DNA of 64,000 bases from RGIG8748 sp045539515 (lineage in GTDB: Bacteria > Bacillota > Clostridia > UMGS1810), in assembly GCA_045539515.1 (NCBI GenBank), contig JAZQFN010000059.1, forward strand, positions 1 to 64,000, given 5' to 3'. The position numbers and the translations under genes were made by a program. This document shows, piece after piece, positions 24,469-31,892 of the stretch; within the stretch, counting starts at the first letter, position 1, and each line of letters opens with the position of its first letter. The notes under the pieces were generated by a model that saw nothing but the letters and a program-made list of their open reading frames with translations, had not been told where the DNA came from and did not search any database.

Positions 24469-26144
24469 TATTCTCTGCCCCCTTTTGTCATATTTGCAAA
24501 TGCGCTCAGGAGTGCATTTGTGTTGGCACGCATAATATCGGTATCTGTTCCGGCACCCCAGTACATCTCGCCGTTTTCCTTTTCAAGGCCGATGTAGGAT
24601 GCCGCCACACTCTGAGAACCCTGACCCTGCATACTGTGCTGGGAGTATACCTGAAGCACGTATTCTTCGCCGGTGTAGGCCTTAAGAGCGTTATTTACCG
24701 CGTTAAGTGAACCGTTACCTTCGGCTTCCATTTCGGTTTCTACGCCGTCTTTTTCAAAGGTGATTTCTATCTTAACCGTGTTGTTTTCGCGCATAAAGTC
24801 AAAGTAAGTAACCTTGATGTCCCCTTGGGTATTGAGGTATCTTTCTTCGAATATGCCAAGTACCTCCTCGGGTTTTAATTCCCTGTGTTCGTGGTCGGAT
24901 ATACCCTTGCAAACATAGCTTAAATGCTCGCGCATCTTAGGCGGCAGTATATAGCCGTAGGTGTGTTCTAAAAGGTATCCTATGCCGCCTTTTCCGCTTT
25001 GGGAATTTACGCGGATAACATCGGCATCGTAGGTCCTGCCGATATCCTTGGGGTCAATGGGAATATACGGAACAGACCACTCGTGGAGTTTCTTTTTATT
25101 TCTGTATTTAAGTCCCTTGGCAATGGCATCCTGATGGCTGCCGGAAAATGCGGCAAATACAAGAGCACCGGCATAGGGCGCGCGGTCATTTACCTGCATA
25201 CGGGTGCACTTTTCGTATTTTTCCACAAGGTAGGGCATATCGGAGAAGTCAAGACCCGGATTAAGCCCGTGGGAATACATATTCATTGCCAGAGTTACAA
25301 TATCTACATTACCGGTTCTTTCGCCGTTGCCAAAGAGTGTGCCTTCCACTCTGTCCGCCCCTGCAAGGAGGGCAAGCTCTGTGTCTGCCACTCCTGTGCC
25401 TCTGTCGTTGTGGGGGTGGAGGGACAGGGTTACAAATTCACGGTATTTAAGGTTGTTGCTCATGTATTCCACCTGGTTGGCGTACACATGGGGAAGACTC
25501 ATTTCCACCGTTACCGGTAAGTTTATGATTACGTTGTTTGTTTCCGAGGGCTCAAGCACATCAAGCACCGCATTGCATACCTCAAGAGCATACTCGGGCT
25601 CTGTGCCGGTAAAGCTTTCGGGGGAATATTCAAATCGAAAGTTGCCTTCGTATTCCGAGGCAAGCTTTTTAACAAGCTTTGCACCCTCTATGGCAATTTC
25701 CTTTATTTCTTCCTTGGATTTTTTGAATACCTGCTCACGCTGTGCCACGCTGGTGGAGTTATAGAAGTGTATAATTGCGCTGGGAGCTCCCTTGCAGGCT
25801 TCAAAGGTTTTGCGGATAATGTGCTCACGGCATTGGGTGAGTACCTGCACGGTAACATCGTCGGGAATCATATTCTCGTCGATAAGAGTTCTTAAAAATT
25901 CAAACTCTGTTTCGGAAGCGGCAGGAAAGCCCACTTCTATTTCCTTAAAGCCCACCTCAAGGAGAACCTTGAAGTATTCAATTTTTTCTTCCAGACTCAT
26001 GGGGATAATAAGTGCCTGATTTCCGTCACGCATATCCACACTGCACCACACGGGCACTTTGTCTATGCGGTCTTTTTTTACCCAGTTTGTGTTGTCGCCG
26101 GGTGCGGGGTAATACCCAACCTTGTACTTGGTGTTGTCCATCAT
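24468..26144 (-). CDS. leuA: 2-isopropylmalate synthase (LeuA type 2)
   Basis: Condenses acetyl-CoA with 2-oxoisovalerate, the first committed step to leucine. 558 residues of the long actinobacterial-like type 2 class: TIM barrel with VDMRDGNQAL near 35 (metal Asp), LHPHNDRGTGVADTE near 250 and GNGERTGNVD near 280, then a C-terminal LeuA dimer/allosteric domain (about 430-558) that usually binds leucine. The ATG at 26144 follows AAGGAGG; the frame remains open up to 26261, but that part lies in the T-box terminator. Expression is gated by the T-box leader. Confidence 0.95.
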   Translation of the reverse strand: MMDNTKYKVGYYPAPGDNTNWVKKDRIDKVPVWCSVDMRDGNQALIIPMSLEEKIEYFKVLLEVGFKEIEVGFPAASETEFEFLRTLIDENMIPDDVTVQVLTQCREHIIRKTFEACKGAPSAIIHFYNSTSVAQREQVFKKSKEEIKEIAIEGAKLVKKLASEYEGNFRFEYSPESFTGTEPEYALEVCNAVLDVLEPSETNNVIINLPVTVEMSLPHVYANQVEYMSNNLKYREFVTLSLHPHNDRGTGVADTELALLAGADRVEGTLFGNGERTGNVDIVTLAMNMYSHGLNPGLDFSDMPYLVEKYEKCTRMQVNDRAPYAGALVFAAFSGSHQDAIAKGLKYRNKKKLHEWSVPYIPIDPKDIGRTYDADVIRVNSQSGKGGIGYLLEHTYGYILPPKMREHLSYVCKGISDHEHRELKPEEVLGIFEERYLNTQGDIKVTYFDFMRENNTVKIEITFEKDGVETEMEAEGNGSLNAVNNALKAYTGEEYVLQVYSQHSMQGQGSQSVAASYIGLEKENGEMYWGAGTDTDIMRANTNALLSAFANMTKGGRE

Positions 26145-26182
26145 AATCCATTCCTCCTTGTAATCTTTGAGAAGGGACAAAT

Positions 26183-26474
26183 AAAAAGCCCGTCTCAAAA
26201 TAAAGATTTTGAGACGGGTGTAATTTGTAAATTGACACTCGCGGTACCACTCAAATTGCACTGATAATAATCAATACCACTTTAGGCTCCATCAAGCCCT
26301 TTCGCACTGACGCAGCGTACGCGGAAGAGACTACTGCACTTTTCACCTCTTCGGCTCGGAAGGGAGAGTCACAAAGTAAACTCCGTTATCAGCTTTCACC
26401 AACCGCTGACTCTCTGAAACTTTATTTACCCGACATTCTTCGTCTTAGCCTTTGTTTGAAGTATATTAAATTTG
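26183..26474 (-). ncRNA. T-box riboswitch leader of leuACDB
   Basis: Read on the minus strand, the leader holds a stem I closed by AGAGAGTCA (26415-26407) with TGACTCTC (26371-26364), a GGTTGGTGAAA-type internal segment, the conserved T-box core TGGTACCGC (26249-26241), and an intrinsic terminator with a 13-bp stem CCCGTCTCAAAAT (26218-26189) plus T run. Uncharged tRNA binding would favour the antiterminator and turn on the leu genes. A CUU triplet (26376-26374) in the expected specifier part of stem I would match tRNA-Leu; the placement of the specifier is tentative. Confidence 0.92.
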
Positions 26475-26480
26475 ATTTGA

Positions 26481-26509
26481 ATTATAAACCTTTTTTTATT
26501 TCTTGTCAA
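26481..26509 (-). promoter_or_regulatory. Promoter of the T-box/leu operon
   Basis: Perfect minus-strand consensus, TTGACA (26509-26504) and TATAAT (26486-26481) with a 17-base spacer, starting the T-box transcript near 26474. The -35 box lies only eight bases after the AlaX-like gene. Confidence 0.85.
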
Positions 26510-26516
26510 TAGATTT

Positions 26517-27671
26517 TTAAAGAATTTTTTCTGCCAGTTTTCGGATTTCCGCTTCCGTGGCTTTAACGCTTCCCTGAATCATAAGAGAGGTTCCGCCGCC
26601 TCTGCCGCTTAAGGCAGCGTTAATCTCTTTGGCAAGGGGCTTTAAGTCTGTGGTATCCGAGCCTATTATGTAGCTGTAGCCGTCGGTATCGTTTCCGCAA
26701 AATACCGCAGCTGCTTTCTTTGTTTTTTCTTTTATGCCGTTTACCAGATGGCGTATTTCCCCGGAGGACATATCCTCTAAAAAAAGTATTATGCTGTCAT
26801 CGGTTTCTTTTATGTTTTCAAGCATAAGGCGAGTTATCTCTTTTGATTTTTCTCCAAGGTTATGTCTTAATTCCGAAATGGTTTCGTTCAGCCTGTCAAG
26901 TGCCGTGCACACCTCTTCCTGCTTTGCAGAGAGTACATTCGATATGTAAGCATTGCGTTTGTATCTTTCGTGGTAGTCCAAAAGGGCATCCATACCGCAT
27001 AGTATGTTAAGGCGAACACCGCCCTTGTAGTTAATCCAATCCAGAATTTTAATGATGCCTATTTCTCCGGTGCGTGCCACGTGGGGTGCACAGCAGGCAC
27101 ATATGTCATAGCCTTCTATTACCACAAGGCGCACCTTTCCCTCTATGCCGTCCTTACTGCGAAAGTCAATATTTGCCAGTTCTTCAGAAGCGGGGTAGTA
27201 TGCTTTTATGGGAGCATTGGCATATACTGCCTTGTTTGCAAGAATTTCAATTTCGCGGATTTGCTCCTCGGTGAGGGGTTTGTCAAGGTCCATGGTTACA
27301 TAGTCCTTCCCCAGGTGGAAGCCCACATTCTCGCATCCGTGAAGCTTGTGAGCAATACCGCATATTATGTGTTCGCCGGAGTGGTTTTGCATTTTGCGGT
27401 ATCTTTCCTCAAAATCTATAGAGCCGTGCACTTTATCCCTCGGTGTGAGCGGAGAGTCTGTGTAGTGGTATACAGTATCGTTTTCTATAACCACAGCTAC
27501 AACCTTTGCATCGCCGAGAGTTCCTGTGTCACATTCCTGACCGCCCTCCGTGGGAAAAAAGGCCGTGCTGTCAAGAATCACCCTGTAGCCGTTGTCCGCC
27601 TTGTCACAGGACAAAACCGTGGCTTCAAATTCTTGCAGGTAGCTGTCTGTATCGTAAAGCTTATTTGTCAT
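26517..27671 (-). CDS. Alanyl-tRNA editing protein, AlaX-like with DHHA1 domain
   Basis: 384 residues. An N-terminal AlaRS-type domain (FPTEGGQECDTGTL near 40) is followed by the editing/SAD site with HSGEHII (HxxxH, about 94-98) and CACCAPHV (CxxxH, about 195-200) zinc ligands. A linker coiled coil (about 240-285) and a C-terminal DHHA1 domain with the Gly-rich SGRGGGTSLMIQGSV segment close the protein. It removes wrongly attached Ser or Gly from tRNA-Ala. This is the long AlaX form; the synthetase catalytic core is absent. The gene is alone, with only a poor ribosome binding site in view. Confidence 0.9.
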   Translation of the reverse strand: MTNKLYDTDSYLQEFEATVLSCDKADNGYRVILDSTAFFPTEGGQECDTGTLGDAKVVAVVIENDTVYHYTDSPLTPRDKVHGSIDFEERYRKMQNHSGEHIICGIAHKLHGCENVGFHLGKDYVTMDLDKPLTEEQIREIEILANKAVYANAPIKAYYPASEELANIDFRSKDGIEGKVRLVVIEGYDICACCAPHVARTGEIGIIKILDWINYKGGVRLNILCGMDALLDYHERYKRNAYISNVLSAKQEEVCTALDRLNETISELRHNLGEKSKEITRLMLENIKETDDSIILFLEDMSSGEIRHLVNGIKEKTKKAAAVFCGNDTDGYSYIIGSDTTDLKPLAKEINAALSGRGGGTSLMIQGSVKATEAEIRKLAEKIL

Positions 27672-27731
27672 TTATTAACACCTCAATTTTTATTGTAGCA
27701 TAAAAAGATTCCGGTTTCAATAAAGTTTTTC

Positions 27732-27759
27732 TTGATATTTACATACATAGTGGTATAAT
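27732..27759 (+). promoter_or_regulatory. Promoter of the deacetylase cluster
   Basis: TTGATA (27732-27737) and TATAAT (27754-27759), 16-base spacer, 40 bases before the start codon. Confidence 0.7.
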
Positions 27760-27799
27760 TAAAATATATCTAAAAAAACTGCTGTATTGGAGAATAACT

Positions 27800-28486
27800 A
27801 TGTTTAACGGAAAATTAAAAGCGGTAACCTTCAGCTATGACGATGCCGTAACTCAGGATTTGCGTCTTATAGAAATGCTCAACAAATACGGTCTTAAGGC
27901 TACATTCAATATTAATTCCGAGCTTTTGGGTAAGCCCAATACTCTTGTGAGGGAAGGAAGCACCGTAAAACACAATAAGTTCTACCCCGAGGAAATTCCC
28001 TACATATATAAGGGTCACGAAATAGCGGTTCACTCCCTTACTCACCCCGACCTTACCAAGTGCCAAGACGAAGAGGTTATCCGTCAGGTGGAAGAGGACA
28101 GAAAGAACCTTACCGCCCTTGCAGGCTATGAGGTGGTGGGTATGGCGTACCCCTGCGGACCCAATGACGACAGAGTGGCAGAGCTTATAAAAAACCACAC
28201 GGGAGTAAAGTATTCCCGTACCGTAACGGAAAGCTTCAGCTTTGACCCCCAGGACAACCTTTACAGATTTAACCCCACGGTATACCACCGAAACTGGGAC
28301 AAGATGTTCTCTCTTGCGGAGGAGTTTATTTCATTAAAGCCCACAAGCCCCAAGGTATTCTACATATGGGGTCACAGCTATGAATTTGATATAAAAAACG
28401 AGTGGGATAAGTTTGAACAGTTCTGTAAGCTTATTTCGGGGAAAGACGATATATATTACGGCACAAATACAGAAGTCCTGCTTTAA
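27800..28486 (+). CDS. NodB-type polysaccharide deacetylase family protein
   Basis: 228 residues; the core resembles the product of 7232-8032 (both read AVTFSYDD or VVTFSYDD, then RLI, LNKYG or FNKYG, and YIWGHS or YIWGHA near the end). Asp14-Asp15 and H78-x3-H82 (VHSLTH) supply the metal site; YPCG replaces RxPY. There is no signal peptide, so action on a cytoplasmic acylated sugar is likely. TTGGAG precedes the ATG. The sialidase-like and SGNH genes downstream may belong to the same unit, although 116 bases separate this gene from the next. Confidence 0.85.
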   Translation: MFNGKLKAVTFSYDDAVTQDLRLIEMLNKYGLKATFNINSELLGKPNTLVREGSTVKHNKFYPEEIPYIYKGHEIAVHSLTHPDLTKCQDEEVIRQVEEDRKNLTALAGYEVVGMAYPCGPNDDRVAELIKNHTGVKYSRTVTESFSFDPQDNLYRFNPTVYHRNWDKMFSLAEEFISLKPTSPKVFYIWGHSYEFDIKNEWDKFEQFCKLISGKDDIYYGTNTEVLL

Positions 28487-28602
28487 AAGTTGGTTTTTGT
28501 GACACGAAGCCATAAAAAATGTCATATTGCGGTATTGTTTTTTGAAAAATAGCCGTAGTAATATGTTGTTAATAATGATGTTTATGAAAGGATACATAAA
28601 TT

Positions 28603-29673
28603 ATGAAATGTACAACCTACACTATGCGAAGCGGTTACGACGGCAAAAAATGCTTTGTCCACGCAAGAATGTGTGCTACGCCTTCCTATATGCTGGCAAC
28701 GGCACAGTATCTTGATGTTACAGGATGTGACCTTTTCGGCGGAATATATATGTCAAGAAGCTTTGACGGCGGCAAAACCTGGACAGAGCTCACACCGCAG
28801 GAAGGGCTTATGACAACCGAAAAGGACGGCGTTATTATCGGAAACTGTGACGGCACCCCTATGTACCATAAAAAAACAGGAAAGGTTCTGCTTTTGGGTC
28901 ATAAAGTGGAATACCTTGTGGGAGCCAAAGGCCCGGGTAAATATGAGCCTGCCACATTCTGCAGTGTATATAATGAAGAAACCGACAGCTTTTCAAACAG
29001 AAGATTTATAGAGCTTCCCCAAGGTGTAAGACCCTCCGGAAGCGGTTCCGCTCAGGCCTGGGAGCTTGATTGCGGCGATATTCTTGTGCCTGTATCTACC
29101 ATGGCAGACGAAAAGGGCAGATACGGTGCCGCAGTTCTTCGTTGCAGCTTCGACGGTGAAAATGTGGTCTTTAAGGAAATGGGCAACACCTTACACCTTG
29201 ATGTGGCAAGAGGACTTTGTGAGCCTTCCGTCATATATCACAACGGCACATACTATATGACAATCCGCAACGACGAAGCGGCATTTGTGGCAAAAAGCGC
29301 AGACGGAATTCACTATGAGGATATGCACCTTTGGGCTTGGGAGGACGGAAGCCTTCTTCAGAGCTACAACACCCAGCATCACTGGGCAAAGGTGAACGGC
29401 GAGCTGTATCTTGTGTATACAAGACGCGACAAAACCAACAATCATGTGGAGCGTCACAGAGCACCCCTCTGGATTGCAAAAGTGGAGGATATGCATCTTG
29501 TTAAGAGCACCGAAATGGCAATAACTCCCCAGCGTGGCGCCAGATTGGGTAACTTTGGTGTTATCTCTTTAGAGGATGGCAGAGCTATGGCAATGGTTGC
29601 TGAATGGATGCAACCTATAGGCTGTGAAAAATACGGAAGCGACAATTCAATATTTGTATCTGTAATAGAATAA
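28603..29673 (+). CDS. Sialidase-like (BNR repeat) beta-propeller protein
   Basis: 356 residues predicted to form a sialidase-type beta-propeller: an Asp-box (SRSFDGGKTW, about 51-60) and repeated beta-rich segments such as GLCEPSVIYHNGTYYMTIRN near 205. Catalytic Arg residues and a Tyr-Glu pair of true sialidases cannot be confirmed by eye. No signal peptide is visible, so if it is an enzyme it works on imported glycans. AAAGGATA precedes the ATG. The SGNH hydrolase gene follows after 14 bases, pointing to joint processing of an acylated sugar. Confidence 0.7.
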   Translation: MKCTTYTMRSGYDGKKCFVHARMCATPSYMLATAQYLDVTGCDLFGGIYMSRSFDGGKTWTELTPQEGLMTTEKDGVIIGNCDGTPMYHKKTGKVLLLGHKVEYLVGAKGPGKYEPATFCSVYNEETDSFSNRRFIELPQGVRPSGSGSAQAWELDCGDILVPVSTMADEKGRYGAAVLRCSFDGENVVFKEMGNTLHLDVARGLCEPSVIYHNGTYYMTIRNDEAAFVAKSADGIHYEDMHLWAWEDGSLLQSYNTQHHWAKVNGELYLVYTRRDKTNNHVERHRAPLWIAKVEDMHLVKSTEMAITPQRGARLGNFGVISLEDGRAMAMVAEWMQPIGCEKYGSDNSIFVSVIE

Positions 29674-29687
29674 GGAGAATTATAATT

Positions 29688-30356
29688 ATGAAACTCGAAG
29701 GACTTAAAATAAATTTTTTGGGCGACAGCATTACTCAAGGCGTTGGTGCAAGCAGTCCCGAAACGGTATATCACGCAGTGCTTAAAAGGGATGCCGGGCT
29801 TGCCCAAGCCCGCAATTACGGCATAAGCGGTACTCGTTTTGCCTTGCAGAAGGGCACAGAGGAGCATCCTAAGGACGACTATGTGGATGTAAATTCTTTC
29901 AGCGAAAGGTTTGCATCTATGGACGATGATGCCGATGCGGTAGTGGTGTTTGGCGGTACCAACGACTACGGTCACGGCGATGCACCTTTGGGCGGATTTT
30001 CCGACAGAACTCCCGACACCTTTTACGGCGCTTGTCACTATCTTTTTTCCGGACTTATAAAGAAGTATCTGGGAAAGCAGATTGTTATAATGACACCCCT
30101 TCACAGAACCGGTGAGTACAAAAACACCGGCAGTCAGAAAACCGTGGGCGTAGGCACGCTTAAAGAGTATGTTAATATAATAAGGGAAGTGGCAGAATAC
30201 TACTCCCTGCCTGTACTTGACCTTTATGCTTCAAGCGGACTTCAACCGGAAGTTGACGAAATAAAGGAAATGTACATTCCCGACGGACTTCACCCCAATG
30301 ACAACGGAAATGCCGTTATAGCAAAGAGATTAAAGGCATTTTTGGAGAATTTATAA
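29688..30356 (+). CDS. SGNH/GDSL hydrolase family esterase
   Basis: 222 residues of the SGNH fold. Block I is NFLGDSITQGVGAS with the nucleophile Ser near residue 14, block III is VFGGTNDYGHG with the Asn, and block V is IPDGLHPNDNGN with the catalytic Asp and His. Such enzymes remove acetyl or other acyl groups from carbohydrates or lipids. It has no secretion signal. Being 14 bases downstream of the sialidase-like gene, it may be an O-acetyl esterase acting on the same substrate; this is inference. AAGGAGAA precedes the ATG. Confidence 0.87.
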   Translation: MKLEGLKINFLGDSITQGVGASSPETVYHAVLKRDAGLAQARNYGISGTRFALQKGTEEHPKDDYVDVNSFSERFASMDDDADAVVVFGGTNDYGHGDAPLGGFSDRTPDTFYGACHYLFSGLIKKYLGKQIVIMTPLHRTGEYKNTGSQKTVGVGTLKEYVNIIREVAEYYSLPVLDLYASSGLQPEVDEIKEMYIPDGLHPNDNGNAVIAKRLKAFLENL

Positions 30357-30377
30357 AAATAACATTAATAATTTTTT

Positions 30378-30410
30378 AAAAGGCGAATCCTTTTTGGATT
30401 CGCCTTATAT
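30378..30410 (+). terminator. Intrinsic terminator after the SGNH hydrolase gene
   Basis: AAGGCGAATCC (30380-30390) and its complement (30396-30406) with a T-rich loop; the downstream T tract is short. Confidence 0.7.
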
Positions 30411-30522
30411 ATTGGGCAAATATCAAAAAAGGTACGTCGAGGACGCCGTACCCTACACCAATCTGATATACAGCATGGGCGACTTGCGAATCGCTTGTAT
30501 GATACAAATTCATCAATGGTTT

Positions 30523-30609
30523 TGTCATTCCGAACGCAGGTGAGGAATCTTCCTGTTAATGATAAACCAAATTGAAAAGAAGATTCTTCGGCTTCGCCTC
30601 AGAATGACA
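30523..30609. repeat. Palindromic dispersed element (TGTCATTCTGAG family), copy B
   Basis: The ends are TGTCATTCCGAACGCAGG (30523) and CTTCGCCTCAGAATGACA (30609), an imperfect inverted repeat related to copies at 1361 and 50101. Just before it, 30431-30452 is another palindrome, GGTACG and CGTACC around a GTCGAGGACGC core, so the 30357-30641 gap is filled with short repeats and holds no gene I can support. Confidence 0.8.
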
Positions 30610-30641
30610 TAATTAATAAAATTTCAAGTTATTTATATACC

Positions 30642-30670
30642 TTGCAATATAAGTCCGTTGGTATTATAAT
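30642..30670 (+). promoter_or_regulatory. Promoter of the DUF1294 gene
   Basis: TTGCAA (30642-30647) and TATAAT (30665-30670), 17-base spacer. Confidence 0.7.
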
Positions 30671-30701
30671 GTACATAAATAAATTTACAAGCGGTGAATG
30701 T

Positions 30702-30977
30702 ATGAAGTACTTTATGTTATTGGTATTGCTGTGGAACCTTGTTGTGTTTTTTATCTATGGCATAGACAAGTCCAAGGCACGCAGGGAGGCAAGGCGAATA
30801 AGCGAAAAGTTTCTCCTTTTGGTGGCACTTATCTTTGGTGCCGTGGGAGCAATGTTCGGTATGGTGGTCTTTAACCATAAAACCTCCAAAATGAAGTTTC
30901 GCATATTGGTGCCTCTTTTTGTGGTGATAAACCTTGCATTCTTGTGGTTTGTCACAGCAAAAATTTTAATTCCTTAA
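30702..30977 (+). CDS. DUF1294 membrane protein
   Basis: 91 residues with two to three hydrophobic helices (about 2-20, 38-58, 69-88). The pattern FFIYGIDKSKARREARRISE, then GGxxGA-like AVGAMFGM and FNHKTSKMKF, is the DUF1294 signature. Function is unknown; the domain is often found alone as a small inner-membrane protein. ATG 30702 is chosen with GGTGA upstream. It follows a block of intergenic repeats and precedes nrdG by 80 bases. Confidence 0.82.
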   Translation: MKYFMLLVLLWNLVVFFIYGIDKSKARREARRISEKFLLLVALIFGAVGAMFGMVVFNHKTSKMKFRILVPLFVVINLAFLWFVTAKILIP

Positions 30978-31057
30978 ATAACCACTTGAAAATGTGTTTG
31001 TAAAACAGTACAATATCAATATAATCTCAATTTCAAAAGAAAGGAAGGTGCTTTTAA

Positions 31058-31741
31058 GTGAATTTTGCAGGATTTCAAAAACTCACATTGTTGGACTATC
31101 CCGGCAAGGTGGCGTGCATACTATTTACCCGTGGTTGCAATTTCCGTTGCCCCTTCTGTCACAATGCATCACTTGTAACTCATTTTGATGATGCCATCAT
31201 CACCGAAGACGAGGTTCTCTCGTTCCTTAAAAAAAGGCAAGGTATACTGGAGGGCGTGGTTATCTCCGGTGGCGAACCTATGCTAAATGCTGACCTTCCC
31301 GACTTTATCCGCAAGGTAAAATCTCTCGGTTATGCGGTAAAGACCGACACCAACGGCACCAATCCCCATATGCTTAAATATTGCCTTGAAGAGGGCATCA
31401 TGGACTATGTGGCAATGGATATTAAAAATTCCCCCCGAAAGTATGACCTTACCGCAGGAGCAGAGGGCTTTTACGAAAAAGTAAAGGAAAGTATGCAGTA
31501 TCTTCTTGATTCTTCCGGGGATTATGAATTCCGCACTACCGTAACAAAGGAACTGCACACTCCCGAAGATATGGAAGAGATAGGGCAGATGATTAAAGGA
31601 GCAAAAAAATATTTTCTTCAGAATTTTGTGGATTCCGGTGATATTATATCCGGAGGAATCCATCCGCTTAGCGAAAATGAAATGGAAAATCTTTTGAAAA
31701 TCGCTCAAAAATATGTTCCCGAAGCTAAAATCCGCGGCTGA
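31058..31741 (+). CDS. nrdG: Anaerobic ribonucleotide reductase activating protein (radical SAM)
   Basis: 227 residues, larger than Escherichia coli-type NrdG and matching the longer clostridial activase class. The radical SAM motif is CNFRCPFC (CxxxCxxC) near residue 28, followed by SGGEPMLN near 70 (SAM binding). It makes the glycyl radical on NrdD using SAM and an electron from the [4Fe-4S] cluster. The start codon is GTG 31058, after AAGGAAGGTG. A terminator hairpin begins inside the last codons, so nrdG and nrdD are separate transcription units despite being neighbours. Confidence 0.9.
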   Translation: MNFAGFQKLTLLDYPGKVACILFTRGCNFRCPFCHNASLVTHFDDAIITEDEVLSFLKKRQGILEGVVISGGEPMLNADLPDFIRKVKSLGYAVKTDTNGTNPHMLKYCLEEGIMDYVAMDIKNSPRKYDLTAGAEGFYEKVKESMQYLLDSSGDYEFRTTVTKELHTPEDMEEIGQMIKGAKKYFLQNFVDSGDIISGGIHPLSENEMENLLKIAQKYVPEAKIRG

Positions 31742-31757
31742 TTCCGCGGTTTTTTCT
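31732..31757 (+). terminator. Intrinsic terminator overlapping the end of nrdG
   Basis: CCGCGG (31735-31740) and its palindromic copy (31746-31751) form the stem, followed by TTTTTT. It overlaps the nrdG stop codon and isolates the nrdD promoter. Confidence 0.8.
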
Positions 31758-31803
31758 TATATTTACCCACATATAGCGGCTAAAATTAAAATTTTATCAC
31801 AAA

Positions 31804-31856
31804 ACACAATATATTGTGTTTTTACTATTGACATTGCACAATATGTGTGATACAAT
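31804..31856 (+). promoter_or_regulatory. Tandem NrdR boxes on the nrdD promoter
   Basis: Two copies close to the NrdR consensus ACACWATATATWGTGT: a perfect one (ACACAATATATTGTGT, 31804-31819) and a weaker one (GCACAATATGTGTGAT, 31836-31851). They start 32 bases apart, about three helical turns, the spacing NrdR needs. The promoter TTGACA (31828-31833), 17-base spacer, TACAAT (31851-31856) is overlaid so that box 2 fills the spacer. Repression by dATP-loaded NrdR is expected; no nrdR gene is in the window. Confidence 0.9.
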
Positions 31857-31892
31857 GAGCTTGCTAAAAATTCAAAAAAAGGAGAGGATTAC

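Noticed and set aside
26145..26261. N-terminal extension of leuA by 39 codons
   Set aside because: It would translate the T-box terminator; the ATG at 26144 has a strong ribosome binding site and matches LeuA family starts.
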